Part shown: positions 17,233-25,744 of the stretch, piece after piece
Position numbering within the stretch: position 1 is the first letter of the stretch
Layout of the letters: each line of letters begins with the position of its first letter
Origin: Geothrix sp.
GTDB taxonomy: Bacteria > Acidobacteriota > Holophagae > Holophagales > Holophagaceae
DNA: 64,000 nt
Direction: 5' to 3'
Assembly: GCA_019449415.1 (NCBI GenBank)
Contig: JAGRPP010000023.1
Coordinates: 186,001-250,000, forward strand
Made by a program: the position numbers and the translations under genes
The notes under the pieces: generated by a model
Databases searched by the model: none
Seen by the model: the letters and a program-made list of their open reading frames with translations, nothing else
Told to the model about the DNA's origin: nothing

Positions 17233-18276
17233 ATGGCCACCGCCAAAGCCTACGCCGCAACCTCTCCCTCGGCGCCGCTCACCCCCTTCCAGTTCGAGCG
17301 CCGAGCCGTGGGGCCCCACGACATCCAGATCGAGATCGCCTACTGCGGCATCTGCCACTCGGACCTCCACCAGGTGCGCGACGAGTGGGGCGGCTCGAAG
17401 TTCCCCATGGTGCCCGGCCACGAGATCGTGGGCCGCGTCACGGCCGTGGGCGCCCATGTGAAGGGCTTCAAGGCCGGGGACCTGGCGGGCGTGGGCTGTC
17501 TGGTGGACAGCTGCCGCACCTGCCCCAGCTGCCAGCGCCACTTCGAGCAGTTCTGCGAGAAGGGGGCCGCCTTCACCTACAACAGCTTCGAGATGGACAA
17601 GAAGACCCCCACCCAGGGCGGCTACTCCTCGAGCGTGGTGGTCGATGAGGCCTTCGCGCTGAAGGTCTCCCCCAAGCTCGACCTCGCTGCCGCTGCGCCC
17701 CTGCTCTGCGCGGGCATCACCACCTACTCGCCCCTCCGCCGCTTCAACACGAAGAAGGGCGACAAGGTGGGCGTGGTGGGCCTGGGCGGGCTGGGTCACA
17801 TGGCCGTGAAGCTGGCCGCCGCCATGGGCGCCGAAGTGACCATGCTCAGCACCTCGAAGGCCAAGGAGGCCGATGCCCGCAAGCTCGGCGCCCACCACTT
17901 CGGCCTCACCTCGGACGATGCCACCTTCAAGCGGCTGGCGGGCCAGTTCGACCTCATCATCGACACCATCTCCGCCCCCCACGACTACAACAAGTACCTG
18001 GGCCTGCTCCGCCTGGAGGGCGCCATGGTGCTGCTGGGCGTACCGCCGGAACCCACCCCCGTGGCTGCCGGCTCGCTGATCTTCGGGCACAAGGTGCTGA
18101 CGGGTTCGCTCATTGGCGGCATCAAGGAAACCCAGGAGATGCTCGATTTCTGCGCCGAGCACGGCATCGTCTCCGAGATCGAGCTCATCCCCGTCCAGCA
18201 GGTGAACGAGGCCTACGAGCGCATGCTGAAGAACGATGTCCGCTACCGCTTCGTGCTGGACATGAAGACGCTATAA
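17233..18276 (+). CDS. Zinc-dependent NAD(P) alcohol dehydrogenase (cinnamyl/YahK type)
   Basis: The 347-residue medium-chain dehydrogenase has catalytic zinc ligands in CGICHSDLHQ and GHEIVG and structural zinc cysteines in SCRTCPSCQRHFEQFC. The Rossmann glycine motif is VGVVGLGGLGHMAVKLAAAMG, followed by LSTSKAKEADARKLGA. This set matches the NADP-dependent aldehyde reductase branch (YahK/CAD-like), acting on aldehydes and alcohols. The ATG at 17233 has AAGGAG 5 bases upstream; the longer frame has no support. Confidence 0.93.
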   Translation: MATAKAYAATSPSAPLTPFQFERRAVGPHDIQIEIAYCGICHSDLHQVRDEWGGSKFPMVPGHEIVGRVTAVGAHVKGFKAGDLAGVGCLVDSCRTCPSCQRHFEQFCEKGAAFTYNSFEMDKKTPTQGGYSSSVVVDEAFALKVSPKLDLAAAAPLLCAGITTYSPLRRFNTKKGDKVGVVGLGGLGHMAVKLAAAMGAEVTMLSTSKAKEADARKLGAHHFGLTSDDATFKRLAGQFDLIIDTISAPHDYNKYLGLLRLEGAMVLLGVPPEPTPVAAGSLIFGHKVLTGSLIGGIKETQEMLDFCAEHGIVSEIELIPVQQVNEAYERMLKNDVRYRFVLDMKTL

Positions 18277-18384
18277 CGAGCGGCCTCCGGCACGATTCTT
18301 GAATTGGAAAAAAACGGCTACACGGTGGTCCGGTTGGCCGTATAGTGGGTCGCTTCCCTCCCCCGCTGCGCGTGCGGAGGTTCC

Positions 18385-20949
18385 ATGTCCCTTGCGGCCG
18401 GCACGACCTTCGGCGCCTACGAGATCGTGGGCGTCCTGGGCGTGGGTGGAATGGGGGAGGTATTCCGGGCCTGGGATCCCAAGCTGGGCCGCGAGGTGGC
18501 GATCAAGGTCCTGTCCGAGGCCTTCGCGGAGGACCCCGGCCGCCTGCACCGCTTCCAGCGGGAGGCGCACGCGCTGGCCGCCCTGTCCCATCCCAGCGTC
18601 GTGCAGATCTTCGATGTGGGGGAGCACCTGGGGCGCCCCTACCTGGTCATGGAACTCGTGGAGGGGGAGACCCTCCGCCAACGAATGGCCGCCGGTCCCT
18701 TGCCCTGGCGTCAGGCCGCGGAACTGGCTGCGGCTGTGGCGGATGGCTTGGCGGCGGCCCACGCCAAGGGGATCATCCACCGGGATCTCAAGCCCGAGAA
18801 CCTGATGCTGACGGTCCACGGCCATGTGAAGATCCTCGATTTCGGGCTGGCGAAACTGCGCGAGGAGCAGACCCTCCCGCCGGGGGTTCTGCGGGCCGTG
18901 GGAACCTCGGCGTCGACCTCCGCGCCGACCGGGGGACTCACCGAGGCGGGCCTGGTGATGGGCACCGCCGACTACATGAGCCCGGAGCAGGTGCAGGGAC
19001 AGGCCGTGGAGGCCCGCAGCGACCTCTTCAGCTTGGGCGTAATCCTGTGGGAACTGACCACGGGAGGCCACCCCTTCCGCCGCGCCGCCCCGGACGAGAC
19101 CATGCGGGCCATCCGGCTGGGCCGGCCCGAGGTGCCCGCCGGTTCGGAACGGCCCCCTTCGCCCCTGGGCCGGATCCTCCGGGTCTGCTTGGCGAAGGAG
19201 CCCTCCCAGCGCTTCAAGAGCGCCCCGGATCTCGCCGAGGCCCTGCGGTTTGCCGCCCGGACGGAGCTGGGGCCCCGGCCGGCCTGGGACCTGAGGCCCC
19301 GGATCGAGTCCGTGGTCCGGCGGCGGACCCTGTGGGTGGCTCTGGGGCTGGGCGCGGTGGCCACGGCGAGTGGGCTCTATGCCTGGCGCCGGGCGCCGGG
19401 CGCCCCGGCGGCCCCAGCCGTGCCGGCGGCCTCCCGGCTGCCCAGCGTACTGGCCCTGCCGGCGCGGGTCCTGGGGGCCGATGAAGCCGCCTACCTGACG
19501 GACGCGGTGCCCAATTCCCTGTCTACGCTGCTGGCGGGGGTGGAGGGCCTCGACACCAAATCGCCGCCCTCCAGCATCCAGGTCGACAAGTGGAAGGGAG
19601 ACCTGGCCCAGATCACCGAGGCGTACCGGGCTGATCATCTCGTGGTCACCACCATCACTAAGCAGGCGAAGCGGTTGATCCTCGATGTGCAGCTGGTGGA
19701 CACCCGGACCTGGAAGGTGCGCTGGGGGCACCAGTACCAGGGGACCCAAGCCACCTACAACGACCTCATGCGGGAGGCGGCCGGGGCGCTGGCCCGCGCG
19801 CTCCTGCGGGAGGAGGCGGGGGGCCTGCCGGTGCTGGCGCGGCCCACCACCAGCTCCGAAGCCGAGTTGGCCTTCGGGGAGGGGAAGCACTTCCAGTACC
19901 GCTACCGGGCCCTGCAGCAGGACGACGACTTCAAGCAGGCGGTGGCCGCCTTCGAGAAGGTCTTCCGGCTGGATCCCCACCAGGCGGACGCCGCCGCCCA
20001 GCTGGCGGTCCTCCACGGCTGGCGCTCGTACCAGCTGGGCTCGGCCCAGGCTGGCGAAGCCGAACGGCGGCTTGAGGAAGCCTGGGCCCAGCGGGCGCTG
20101 CAGGTCGATCCGCGCTGTGGCATGGCCTGGAGCCTTCTGGGAGCGGTCCAGGTCCAGGCGCGCCAGGAGGATCCTGAGCGGGCCGTGGAATACGCGGTGA
20201 AGGGAGTCTGTCTCGCCCCGAACCAGGCCCAGGTCCACATCACCCTGGCCACCATCGTGTCCGGGCCGGGCTCCGTGGGGCTCTTCATGGCGGGCGGACG
20301 CCGGTCCATGGAGCTGGATCCCATGGATCTCACGGGACCGGCTTTCGTGGCCCTGGGGCTCGCCTGGATGGGCCGGGGGGAGGAGTCGCTGGCCATCGTG
20401 GAGCGGGCCCTGCCGAGGGAACCCGGACATGTGCTCTTCAACGACACGGTCAAGCCCTACGCCTTGATGCGGCTGGGGCGCCTGGAGGAGGCGGAGGCGC
20501 AGCTGGCCCGCTCCGGCCGGCCGCTGCGCGCAAACTCCCGCTTCCTGCTGGCGGCCTACCGTGGGCAGGCCGAGGCGGCCCGAGGGCTGGCCGGGCCGCT
20601 CCTGGAGCATTGGCTGAGCCCCAAGATGCGGGCCATCGATCTGGGCAATGCCGTGCTCTTCAACGCCCCGTGCCTGGTGCGGGTGGGCCTCCGAGATGAG
20701 GCCTGCCGGCTGCTTCAGAAGAGCCTGGACATGGGCGCTCCGCCACCCCTGGATTGGCTCCTGATGGATTCCGACATGCAGAAGCTCCGCAACCACCCGC
20801 GGTTTCCCGGAATTCTGCGGGCTACCCGGGAGGCGACGGCCGCCGTGGTGCGCCAGCTCGATCAGGCCAAGGCCCGGGGGGAACTGCCCGAATACCTGTG
20901 CGTGCAGCTGGAAGAGCTGCGCCGGAAGATCGCCGAGGCCTCCGTCTGA
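18385..20949 (+). CDS. Hanks-type Ser/Thr protein kinase with membrane anchor and TPR region
   Basis: The 854-residue protein has an N-terminal kinase domain with P-loop GVGGMGEV, Lys41 in VAIK, catalytic Asp134 in HRDLKPEN, DFG at 152-154 and the activation-segment end GTADYMSPEQ. A single membrane helix at about 316-334 follows an Arg-rich stop, so the rest is probably periplasmic. That part has a TolB/FlgO-like segment (LPARVLGADEAAYLTDAVPNSL ... LVVTTITKQAKRLILDVQLVD) and then TPR-like helices. Start: ATG after GGAGG. It probably senses envelope or nutrient state; substrates are unknown. Confidence 0.93.
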   Translation: MSLAAGTTFGAYEIVGVLGVGGMGEVFRAWDPKLGREVAIKVLSEAFAEDPGRLHRFQREAHALAALSHPSVVQIFDVGEHLGRPYLVMELVEGETLRQRMAAGPLPWRQAAELAAAVADGLAAAHAKGIIHRDLKPENLMLTVHGHVKILDFGLAKLREEQTLPPGVLRAVGTSASTSAPTGGLTEAGLVMGTADYMSPEQVQGQAVEARSDLFSLGVILWELTTGGHPFRRAAPDETMRAIRLGRPEVPAGSERPPSPLGRILRVCLAKEPSQRFKSAPDLAEALRFAARTELGPRPAWDLRPRIESVVRRRTLWVALGLGAVATASGLYAWRRAPGAPAAPAVPAASRLPSVLALPARVLGADEAAYLTDAVPNSLSTLLAGVEGLDTKSPPSSIQVDKWKGDLAQITEAYRADHLVVTTITKQAKRLILDVQLVDTRTWKVRWGHQYQGTQATYNDLMREAAGALARALLREEAGGLPVLARPTTSSEAELAFGEGKHFQYRYRALQQDDDFKQAVAAFEKVFRLDPHQADAAAQLAVLHGWRSYQLGSAQAGEAERRLEEAWAQRALQVDPRCGMAWSLLGAVQVQARQEDPERAVEYAVKGVCLAPNQAQVHITLATIVSGPGSVGLFMAGGRRSMELDPMDLTGPAFVALGLAWMGRGEESLAIVERALPREPGHVLFNDTVKPYALMRLGRLEEAEAQLARSGRPLRANSRFLLAAYRGQAEAARGLAGPLLEHWLSPKMRAIDLGNAVLFNAPCLVRVGLRDEACRLLQKSLDMGAPPPLDWLLMDSDMQKLRNHPRFPGILRATREATAAVVRQLDQAKARGELPEYLCVQLEELRRKIAEASV

Positions 20950-20961
20950 TCCCCGGACGCA

Positions 20962-20987
20962 GCGCGCCCCGCCGAAGCGGGGCGCGC
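20962..20987. terminator. GC hairpin between convergent genes
   Basis: A perfect 11-bp stem (GCGCGCCCCGC / GCGGGGCGCGC) with a CGAA tetraloop lies between the kinase stop and the end of the convergent secreted-protein gene. No T-tract is present, so termination strength is uncertain. Confidence 0.65.
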
Positions 20988-21004
20988 CCAGGTCCAGACG
21001 GCCT

Positions 21005-21565
21005 TCAGCGGCGCCGGAGCACCTGGTCGAGGGTGGCAGCGCCCCGCGCCGTGCCGCGCTGCATGGGCGAGATCTCGATGGGGCCGATGGTGCCCTTCAG
21101 CTCGGGATCGAGGATCTTGGGATTGATCATCAGCTCCCAGTTGGTGGCCTGGCCCAGGGCCAGGGCGCAGCCGTTCTTCAGGGCCTCGGGGCGGGTCCCG
21201 AAGGCCGCGATGGTGCCGTTGACCCGCTGGACCAGGGCCGTGGCATGAGGGGAGCCGTCGCGGATGAGCGGATCATTCGGCATGAGGGCGAGCAGCTCGA
21301 CGCCCCGCTGGAGGATGGTCGTACCGGCCGCCCCCACCTGCATGGGATGCCGGACATCGACCACCGTGAGGACGGAGCCGTTGGGCAGGGCCCGTTCGAG
21401 ATCCGCCACCTGGGTGCGGCTGCGGCCGTAATCGCAGACGACGCCGTAGTGGATCTTGCCCTGGTAGATCAGGTTCGCGGCCTTCACCACGGGACCGAAA
21501 TCCTCGGCGACGAGGGCGGTGGAGAAGGCTGCGAGGGCGAGTAGGGCGTGGGTGGGACGGAACAT
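21005..21565 (-). CDS. Secreted protein of unknown function
   Basis: The 186-residue protein begins at an ATG preceded by GGAGG (start chosen on this basis). Its signal peptide is MFRPTHALLALAAFSTALVA. The mature protein opens DFGPVVKAANLIYQGKIHYGVVCDYGRSRTQVADLERALP and alternates helix and strand, resembling small periplasmic proteins of the YfiR or substrate-binding kind, but no diagnostic motif is seen. It is convergent with the kinase and divergent from the winged-helix regulator. Confidence 0.78.
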   Translation of the reverse strand: MFRPTHALLALAAFSTALVAEDFGPVVKAANLIYQGKIHYGVVCDYGRSRTQVADLERALPNGSVLTVVDVRHPMQVGAAGTTILQRGVELLALMPNDPLIRDGSPHATALVQRVNGTIAAFGTRPEALKNGCALALGQATNWELMINPKILDPELKGTIGPIEISPMQRGTARGAATLDQVLRRR

Positions 21566-21825
21566 GGAACACCTCCGTGAAGGGGCCCGGCCGGGCCCGG
21601 GTGGTGCCGAGCCAAGGGCTGCGGCGAAGGTCAACCTGGCCCGGGGCACCTCACCGCGCCATGACACCTAGCTGAAATTCCAAGTGCTGATTCAAAGCTG
21701 GTTGATGGCCCCCTTTTCACCTCGGCTGAGGGGGCGGGTGCACCGGTTGGCGGCCCGTTAGATTGGGGCGATGCTTGAAGGCGACCTCGGAGGCACCATA
21801 CTTGCCCAGCCTCCCCGGGGTACCG

Positions 21826-22797
21826 ATGTCCCGCTTGGCTTTTGGCGACTTTGAACTGGACCCGACCTCCGGCGAACTCTGGAAGGCCGGGGCCTGCCTG
21901 CGCATTCAGGAGCAACCCCTCAAGCTCCTGCTCTGCCTGCTGGAGCGGCCGGGGCAGCTGGTGGGGCGCGAGGAGCTCCAGAAGCGGGTCTGGACCGGCG
22001 ACATCCATGTGGGGTTCGAGGATGGCCTCAATGCGGCCGCCTGGCGGCTCCGGCAGGCTCTAGGGGATTCTGCCGAGCGGCCCCAGTTCATCGAGACCGT
22101 GCCCCGGAAGGGCTACCGCTTTGTGGGCCAGGTGACACCGCTCCCCGGGAACCCCCGGCCCCCCTCGGTTTCCTTTCCCATGCCGGTTTACCGGCCGGAT
22201 TCGGGCTGGGCCCCGCGCCCGGCCCTGTCCGCCCGCCGAGGGTGGGTGGCGGCGAAGAACCTGGGGTGGGGCCTGGGCAAGGCCTGGGTGGCCGGGGCGC
22301 TGGGCCTCGTCCTTCTGGGCGCGGGAGCCCTCGTCTGGGGCGCTTTCCGCCCCCGCACGCCGACGGTGACCCTCACCCCCCTGGTGAATGTCACCGGAGA
22401 TCCGGCCGTGGATTATTTCGCCTCGGCCCTGGGTCACCAGGTGGCCCAGGATCTGGCGGCCTCCCGGGAGCTGCGGGTCCTTCCCCCGAGGGCGCCCGGT
22501 CCTCGGGGCGTACAGGCGGCCGAGGGCGCGGACGCCGACCTGGTGCTGACCTGGACCCTGGCCCGGGATGCCCAGGGCTATCGGATCGCCGTGCACCTGG
22601 CTGGACGGAGCGGGCAGGGCCTGGGGGATCAGGTCTTCCTCTCCAGCCCCGAGAACCTCCACGACGCGCACCGGGGGATCGCCGCCTATCTCGCGAACCA
22701 GGCGTTGGGTCGGGCGCCGGACCGGGCGCTGCCGCCGCAGGGTGCGGGGCCCGTTCCGGCAGCCGGAGCCGCCGCCGGAAGCCAGGAAAGGCCGTGA
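21826..22797 (+). CDS. Membrane-anchored winged-helix regulator (CadC/ToxR-like)
   Basis: The 323-residue protein has an N-terminal OmpR-type winged helix (FGDFELDPTSGELWKAGACLRIQEQPLKLLLCLLERPGQLVGREELQKRVW ... FIETVPRKGYRFVGQV). A single membrane helix (VAGALGLVLLGAGALVWGAF) lies near residues 150-170. The extracytoplasmic domain begins VTLTPLVNVTGDPAVDYFASALGHQVAQDLA, a TolB/FlgO-like pattern. It probably transduces an envelope signal directly to DNA without phosphorylation. The ATG at 21826 is favoured over a TTG 63 bases upstream because it starts at the folded domain. Confidence 0.88.
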   Translation: MSRLAFGDFELDPTSGELWKAGACLRIQEQPLKLLLCLLERPGQLVGREELQKRVWTGDIHVGFEDGLNAAAWRLRQALGDSAERPQFIETVPRKGYRFVGQVTPLPGNPRPPSVSFPMPVYRPDSGWAPRPALSARRGWVAAKNLGWGLGKAWVAGALGLVLLGAGALVWGAFRPRTPTVTLTPLVNVTGDPAVDYFASALGHQVAQDLAASRELRVLPPRAPGPRGVQAAEGADADLVLTWTLARDAQGYRIAVHLAGRSGQGLGDQVFLSSPENLHDAHRGIAAYLANQALGRAPDRALPPQGAGPVPAAGAAAGSQERP

Positions 22798-22852
22798 ATA
22801 GAGCCTAGACTGGCGGGGTGGCCGTTCCCCTCCCGGAGTTCCATCGCCTGCC

Positions 22853-23659
22853 ATGACCCTTCGACGATATTCCCTCCTCCTGCTGGGCATTCTGCTCGTC
22901 GCAGGCCTGCGGGCGCAGGAGGCCCGCGACGCCTCGATCTTCCTTCGGTACCTCGCGCTGGACGGCAGGGTGGAGCAGGCGAGCCGCGCCGTGGCCGCGC
23001 GCCGCTTCGGGGAGGCGCAGCGGTTGCTGGAGCCCTGCCTGGCCAAGGTGCCGGAGCACTTCGAAGCCCATTTCCTCCTGGCCCAGATGGCCTACGAGGC
23101 GAAGGATTTCGCCGGGGCGCTGGGGCACCTCGAGATCGCCCGGCGGAGCCTGGCGGAACTGGATCGCCTCTACCGCGACGAGATGGCGGCCATGAAGGCC
23201 CAGGTGGAGGTCGAAGAGCAGGCCATGCGGGCCAGCCTGGACAACCTCTATTCCCGGGGCGCCGACCCCAGCGGCTGCACGGCTCCGTTATTCCGCAGCA
23301 AGCAGAACGCGCTGGACTACTACGAGGCGAGGAAGGGGCACCTCCACGACCGGGAGAACCCCTTCAGCCTCCCCGCGGAGTACGCCTTCCTGCACGGGAA
23401 CTGCCTCTATCGCCTGGGCCGCCGGAGCGAGGCGCTGGATCAGTACCGGCAGGCGGTGCAGAAGGATCCCGCCCACGGGGGCGCCTGGAACAACCTCATC
23501 AGCCTGCAGTGGAAGGCCGGGGCCTACGCGCAAGCCCGCGCCGACCTGGACCGCGCCGAGGCCGCCCACATCACTATTCGTCCCGAGCTGAAGCAGGCTG
23601 TCCTCGCGGCCTCCGCCCAAGTCGCCGCCCAGGCCACGGACACTCTGCCGCCGCGGTGA
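22853..23659 (+). CDS. Secreted TPR-containing protein
   Basis: The 268-residue protein has signal peptide MTLRRYSLLLLGILLVAGLRAQ. It carries helical TPR-like repeats (AARRFGEAQRLLEPCLAKVPEHFEAHFLLAQMAYEAKDFAGALGHLEIA; YRLGRRSEALDQYRQAVQKDPAHGGAWNNLISLQWKAGAYAQARADLDRAE) around a central insert with Cys and aromatic residues. It is 55 bases downstream of the winged-helix regulator and likely in the same transcript, so it may work in the same periplasmic sensing pathway. Confidence 0.82.
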   Translation: MTLRRYSLLLLGILLVAGLRAQEARDASIFLRYLALDGRVEQASRAVAARRFGEAQRLLEPCLAKVPEHFEAHFLLAQMAYEAKDFAGALGHLEIARRSLAELDRLYRDEMAAMKAQVEVEEQAMRASLDNLYSRGADPSGCTAPLFRSKQNALDYYEARKGHLHDRENPFSLPAEYAFLHGNCLYRLGRRSEALDQYRQAVQKDPAHGGAWNNLISLQWKAGAYAQARADLDRAEAAHITIRPELKQAVLAASAQVAAQATDTLPPR

Positions 23660-23872
23660 GCCGGCACCTCCATCGATTTGAAGCGTGGCTCCCATCGTTT
23701 TGAACGGGCCGAGGGGCGGCTCAGGAACCGCTCCGTTCCATCCTCCAGCTTTCCACCGCCTCGAACGGCTGATCCCGATGGGCTTGAGTCGACATGGAGA
23801 AGGCGCGTCTTCGTCGGCATGCTCCTTGATTGGAAAGGTGGAGCCCCGCTCAGGGACCCCAGGAGGCATTCC

Positions 23873-24025
23873 ATGCTCGTGCTCTTGATCGTCATTCTGC
23901 TCCTGATGTCCCTCGGCAGCCTTCCCACTTGGCCCCACAGCAAGCAATGGGGCTATTACCCGAGCAGTGGCCTGGGCCTGGTGGTGGTGGTGCTCCTCGT
24001 CCTGGTGGTCCTGGGCCGGGTCTAG
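23873..24025 (+). CDS. DUF3309-type small membrane protein
   Basis: The 50-residue protein is preceded by AGGAGG. Its sequence (a hydrophobic helix, the conserved middle LGSLPTWPHSKQWGYYPSSGLG and a second helix VVVVLLVLVVLG) is the standard DUF3309 pattern. It is a two-helix inner-membrane peptide of unknown role, often seen near stress genes. A ~210-base non-coding stretch lies upstream, containing two similar 12-base segments (ATCGATTTGAA / ATCGTTTTGAA). Confidence 0.88.
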   Translation: MLVLLIVILLLMSLGSLPTWPHSKQWGYYPSSGLGLVVVVLLVLVVLGRV

Positions 24026-24135
24026 GCCAACGGCTCGGCTGGGCGCCCGGTGCTTCGGGCGTCGCTCTCCCCGACCCGCTCCCCGAACTTCTCCCCCATC
24101 CTGGGCTCCAGGGTCGAAAACGAGGTGGAACCGCC

Positions 24136-24309
24136 ATGTCATTCGGACTTTACGCAACGGGATTCGCCATCGTCATCGCCGGGCTCATCTACGGCGCTGC
24201 GTTGATGCATGTGCCCGCCCAATGGATCGCCGTCGGGGCTATCGTGCTGCTGGGGGTCGGCATCCTGACCGGCGTCAAAGCCACGCGCCAGAAGGATCCA
24301 CCTGCCTAG
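24136..24309 (+). CDS. Small two-helix membrane protein
   Basis: The 57-residue protein begins MSFGLYATGFAIVIAGLIYGAALMHVPAQWIAVGAIVLLGVGILTGV and ends in a charged tail (KATRQKDPPA). Two membrane helices are separated by a short HVPAQW loop. GAGGTGG lies upstream as a ribosome site. Homologues exist in many bacteria without known function. It follows the DUF3309 gene by 110 bases. Confidence 0.8.
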   Translation: MSFGLYATGFAIVIAGLIYGAALMHVPAQWIAVGAIVLLGVGILTGVKATRQKDPPA

Positions 24310-24320
24310 AAGGCCTGTCC

Positions 24321-24725
24321 TCAGGGCTGCGGCCGCTCCAGCAGGATGCCCAGCCCGGGCGACTGCGGCTTGTAGTAGGCGAGGCGGCCCGGAATGCACG
24401 ACAGGATGGCGCCGGGCCCATGCAGACAGACCAGGCGCAGGGCCTCGCGCAGCGGCAGCTCCCGGCCATCGGCCTTCAGCCCGTCGGCGATCACATGGCA
24501 GGTCGGACCCGCGCCCCGGGCCGCGAGGAGTTTCTCCAGTTCCTCGGGAAAGTCCTGCGGTCCCGGCACCTCGGTGGCGAATTCCGGCAGGTAGGGCAGG
24601 CCGCGGCTCAACTGGCCGAGGACCTCCTTGCGCCGCTTGGCCTGGGCGAGGAGCTGGATGAACCGGGCCCGCTTCTCCGAGGGGAGAAAGGCCTTGGCAA
24701 AGGCTTCTTCGTGATCCGTGGACAC
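24321..24725 (-). CDS. Hypothetical cytoplasmic protein
   Basis: The 134-residue protein starts at GTG 24725, chosen because GGAG lies 6 bases upstream; a TTG at 24740 is in the same frame but overlaps that ribosome site. The sequence is helical and charged at the N-terminus (EEAFAKAFLPSEKRARFIQLLAQAKRRKEVLGQL), then a mixed region with CHVIADGLKADGRELPLREALRLV. No signal peptide and no recognised domain. It is convergent with the two small membrane-protein genes. Confidence 0.7.
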   Translation of the reverse strand: MSTDHEEAFAKAFLPSEKRARFIQLLAQAKRRKEVLGQLSRGLPYLPEFATEVPGPQDFPEELEKLLAARGAGPTCHVIADGLKADGRELPLREALRLVCLHGPGAILSCIPGRLAYYKPQSPGLGILLERPQP

Positions 24726-24812
24726 CGGCGACTCCTGCAAGAAGACCTTAACCGCACCGAGTGCGGGGTGCGGGCGGCGGATCCCAATCCATCCCGGGAC
24801 TGCCGTCCGGCC

Positions 24813-25172
24813 TCAGTTCGGCGGAATGGGCAGGCCGTGCTGGCGGAGGAAGCTGAGCTTGTCCCAATAGCCGCGTTGGAAGGCGATCAGCCCGCCGACC
24901 ACGCGGAAGAAGCCGCAGCCGCGCAGGCCCAGGGGATCGCGCCACTCGAGGATGGCCCACTCGCCGTCCTCGAAGAGGTTCTCCACGAGGCAGACCATCT
25001 CGGCGGCGGCGAACTCCCGGGCGAACATGGCGTGGATTGCCTCCCGGCCCACCACCGGGGATTCCGCCACCTGGTGGTTCACCGCGTCCGCGTGGTACAT
25101 CGCGGCCAGGGCATCGGCGTCGCCGCGGTTGAAGGCCTCGACCCAGGCGGCCACGCAGGCCTTCGGCGTCAT
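24813..25172 (-). CDS. SnoaL/NTF2-like protein
   Basis: The 119-residue protein has the cone-like NTF2 fold signature: CVAAWVEAFNRGDADALAAMYHADAVNHQVAESPVVGREAIHAMF, then a beta sheet with CLVENLFEDGEWAILEWRDPLG. Such proteins are small hydrolases, isomerases or binding proteins, and the substrate cannot be predicted. Start: ATG at 25172, overlapping the previous gene's stop by 4 bases (ATGA), so the two NTF2-like genes are co-translated. Confidence 0.87.
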   Translation of the reverse strand: MTPKACVAAWVEAFNRGDADALAAMYHADAVNHQVAESPVVGREAIHAMFAREFAAAEMVCLVENLFEDGEWAILEWRDPLGLRGCGFFRVVGGLIAFQRGYWDKLSFLRQHGLPIPPN

Positions 25173-25678
25173 CGCATCACCTCCGGCGGGCCCATCCGCC
25201 GAGGCGAGTGGTTCGGGTTGTCCATGTCGGACACGATGAGCCACCGGCCTCCCGTGCCGCGCCGAAGGATCAGTACGAACTTGCCGGCGTCGGGCGCTCC
25301 GGCCCGGTGGGTGAAGCCGCCGAGGATGTAGCCGAGGGGCCCCTCGGTGGCGTAGGCCAAGGCGCGCAGGAACAGCGCCCCGCCCGCATCGGCGTAGGCC
25401 TCCCGGATCGCAGCCCGGCCGCGGACCGGCGCCTTGCCCTGGGCCAGCACGAACCCGTCCTCGGTGAAGAGGTCGGCCAGGGCCGCGGCGTCGCGGCGCT
25501 GCCAGGCTGCCTCGTAGTCGCGCAGCACGCGGTCGAGGTCCGGCGGCAGCGCCACGGAGGGCAGGGGGGCGGGCACAACGGCGGCTGGGGGCGCTGGCGC
25601 CAAGGTGTGACCCGGGGAGGTGGCCAGGTTCAGGGCCAGGGTCAGGGTCAGGACGAAGGGCGGGTTCAGGCGGCGCAT
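25169..25678 (-). CDS. Secreted SgcJ/EcaC-type NTF2-like protein
   Basis: The 169-residue protein starts at ATG 25678, with GGAG upstream. Its N-terminal signal segment is MRRLNPPFVLTLTLALNLATSPGHT, and a Pro/Ala-rich linker follows. An NTF2-like domain comes next (VLRDYEAAWQRRDAAALADLFTEDGFVLAQGKAPVRGRAAIREAYADAGG ... GGRWLIVSDMDN), matching the SgcJ/EcaC subgroup. It is translationally coupled to a second, cytoplasmic NTF2-like gene; the two may form a pair acting on related small molecules. Confidence 0.85.
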   Translation of the reverse strand: MRRLNPPFVLTLTLALNLATSPGHTLAPAPPAAVVPAPLPSVALPPDLDRVLRDYEAAWQRRDAAALADLFTEDGFVLAQGKAPVRGRAAIREAYADAGGALFLRALAYATEGPLGYILGGFTHRAGAPDAGKFVLILRRGTGGRWLIVSDMDNPNHSPRRMGPPEVMR

Positions 25679-25744
25679 GAAGGTCTCCAGCGGGCTGGGG
25701 TGGCGCTCAGGGTCAGAAGACACGGTAGCCGAATCCCCTGCGGT

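Noticed and set aside
18271-20796. Long antisense frame opposite the Ser/Thr kinase
   Set aside because: The plus strand has intact kinase motifs and a ribosome site; the antisense product has no recognisable structure.
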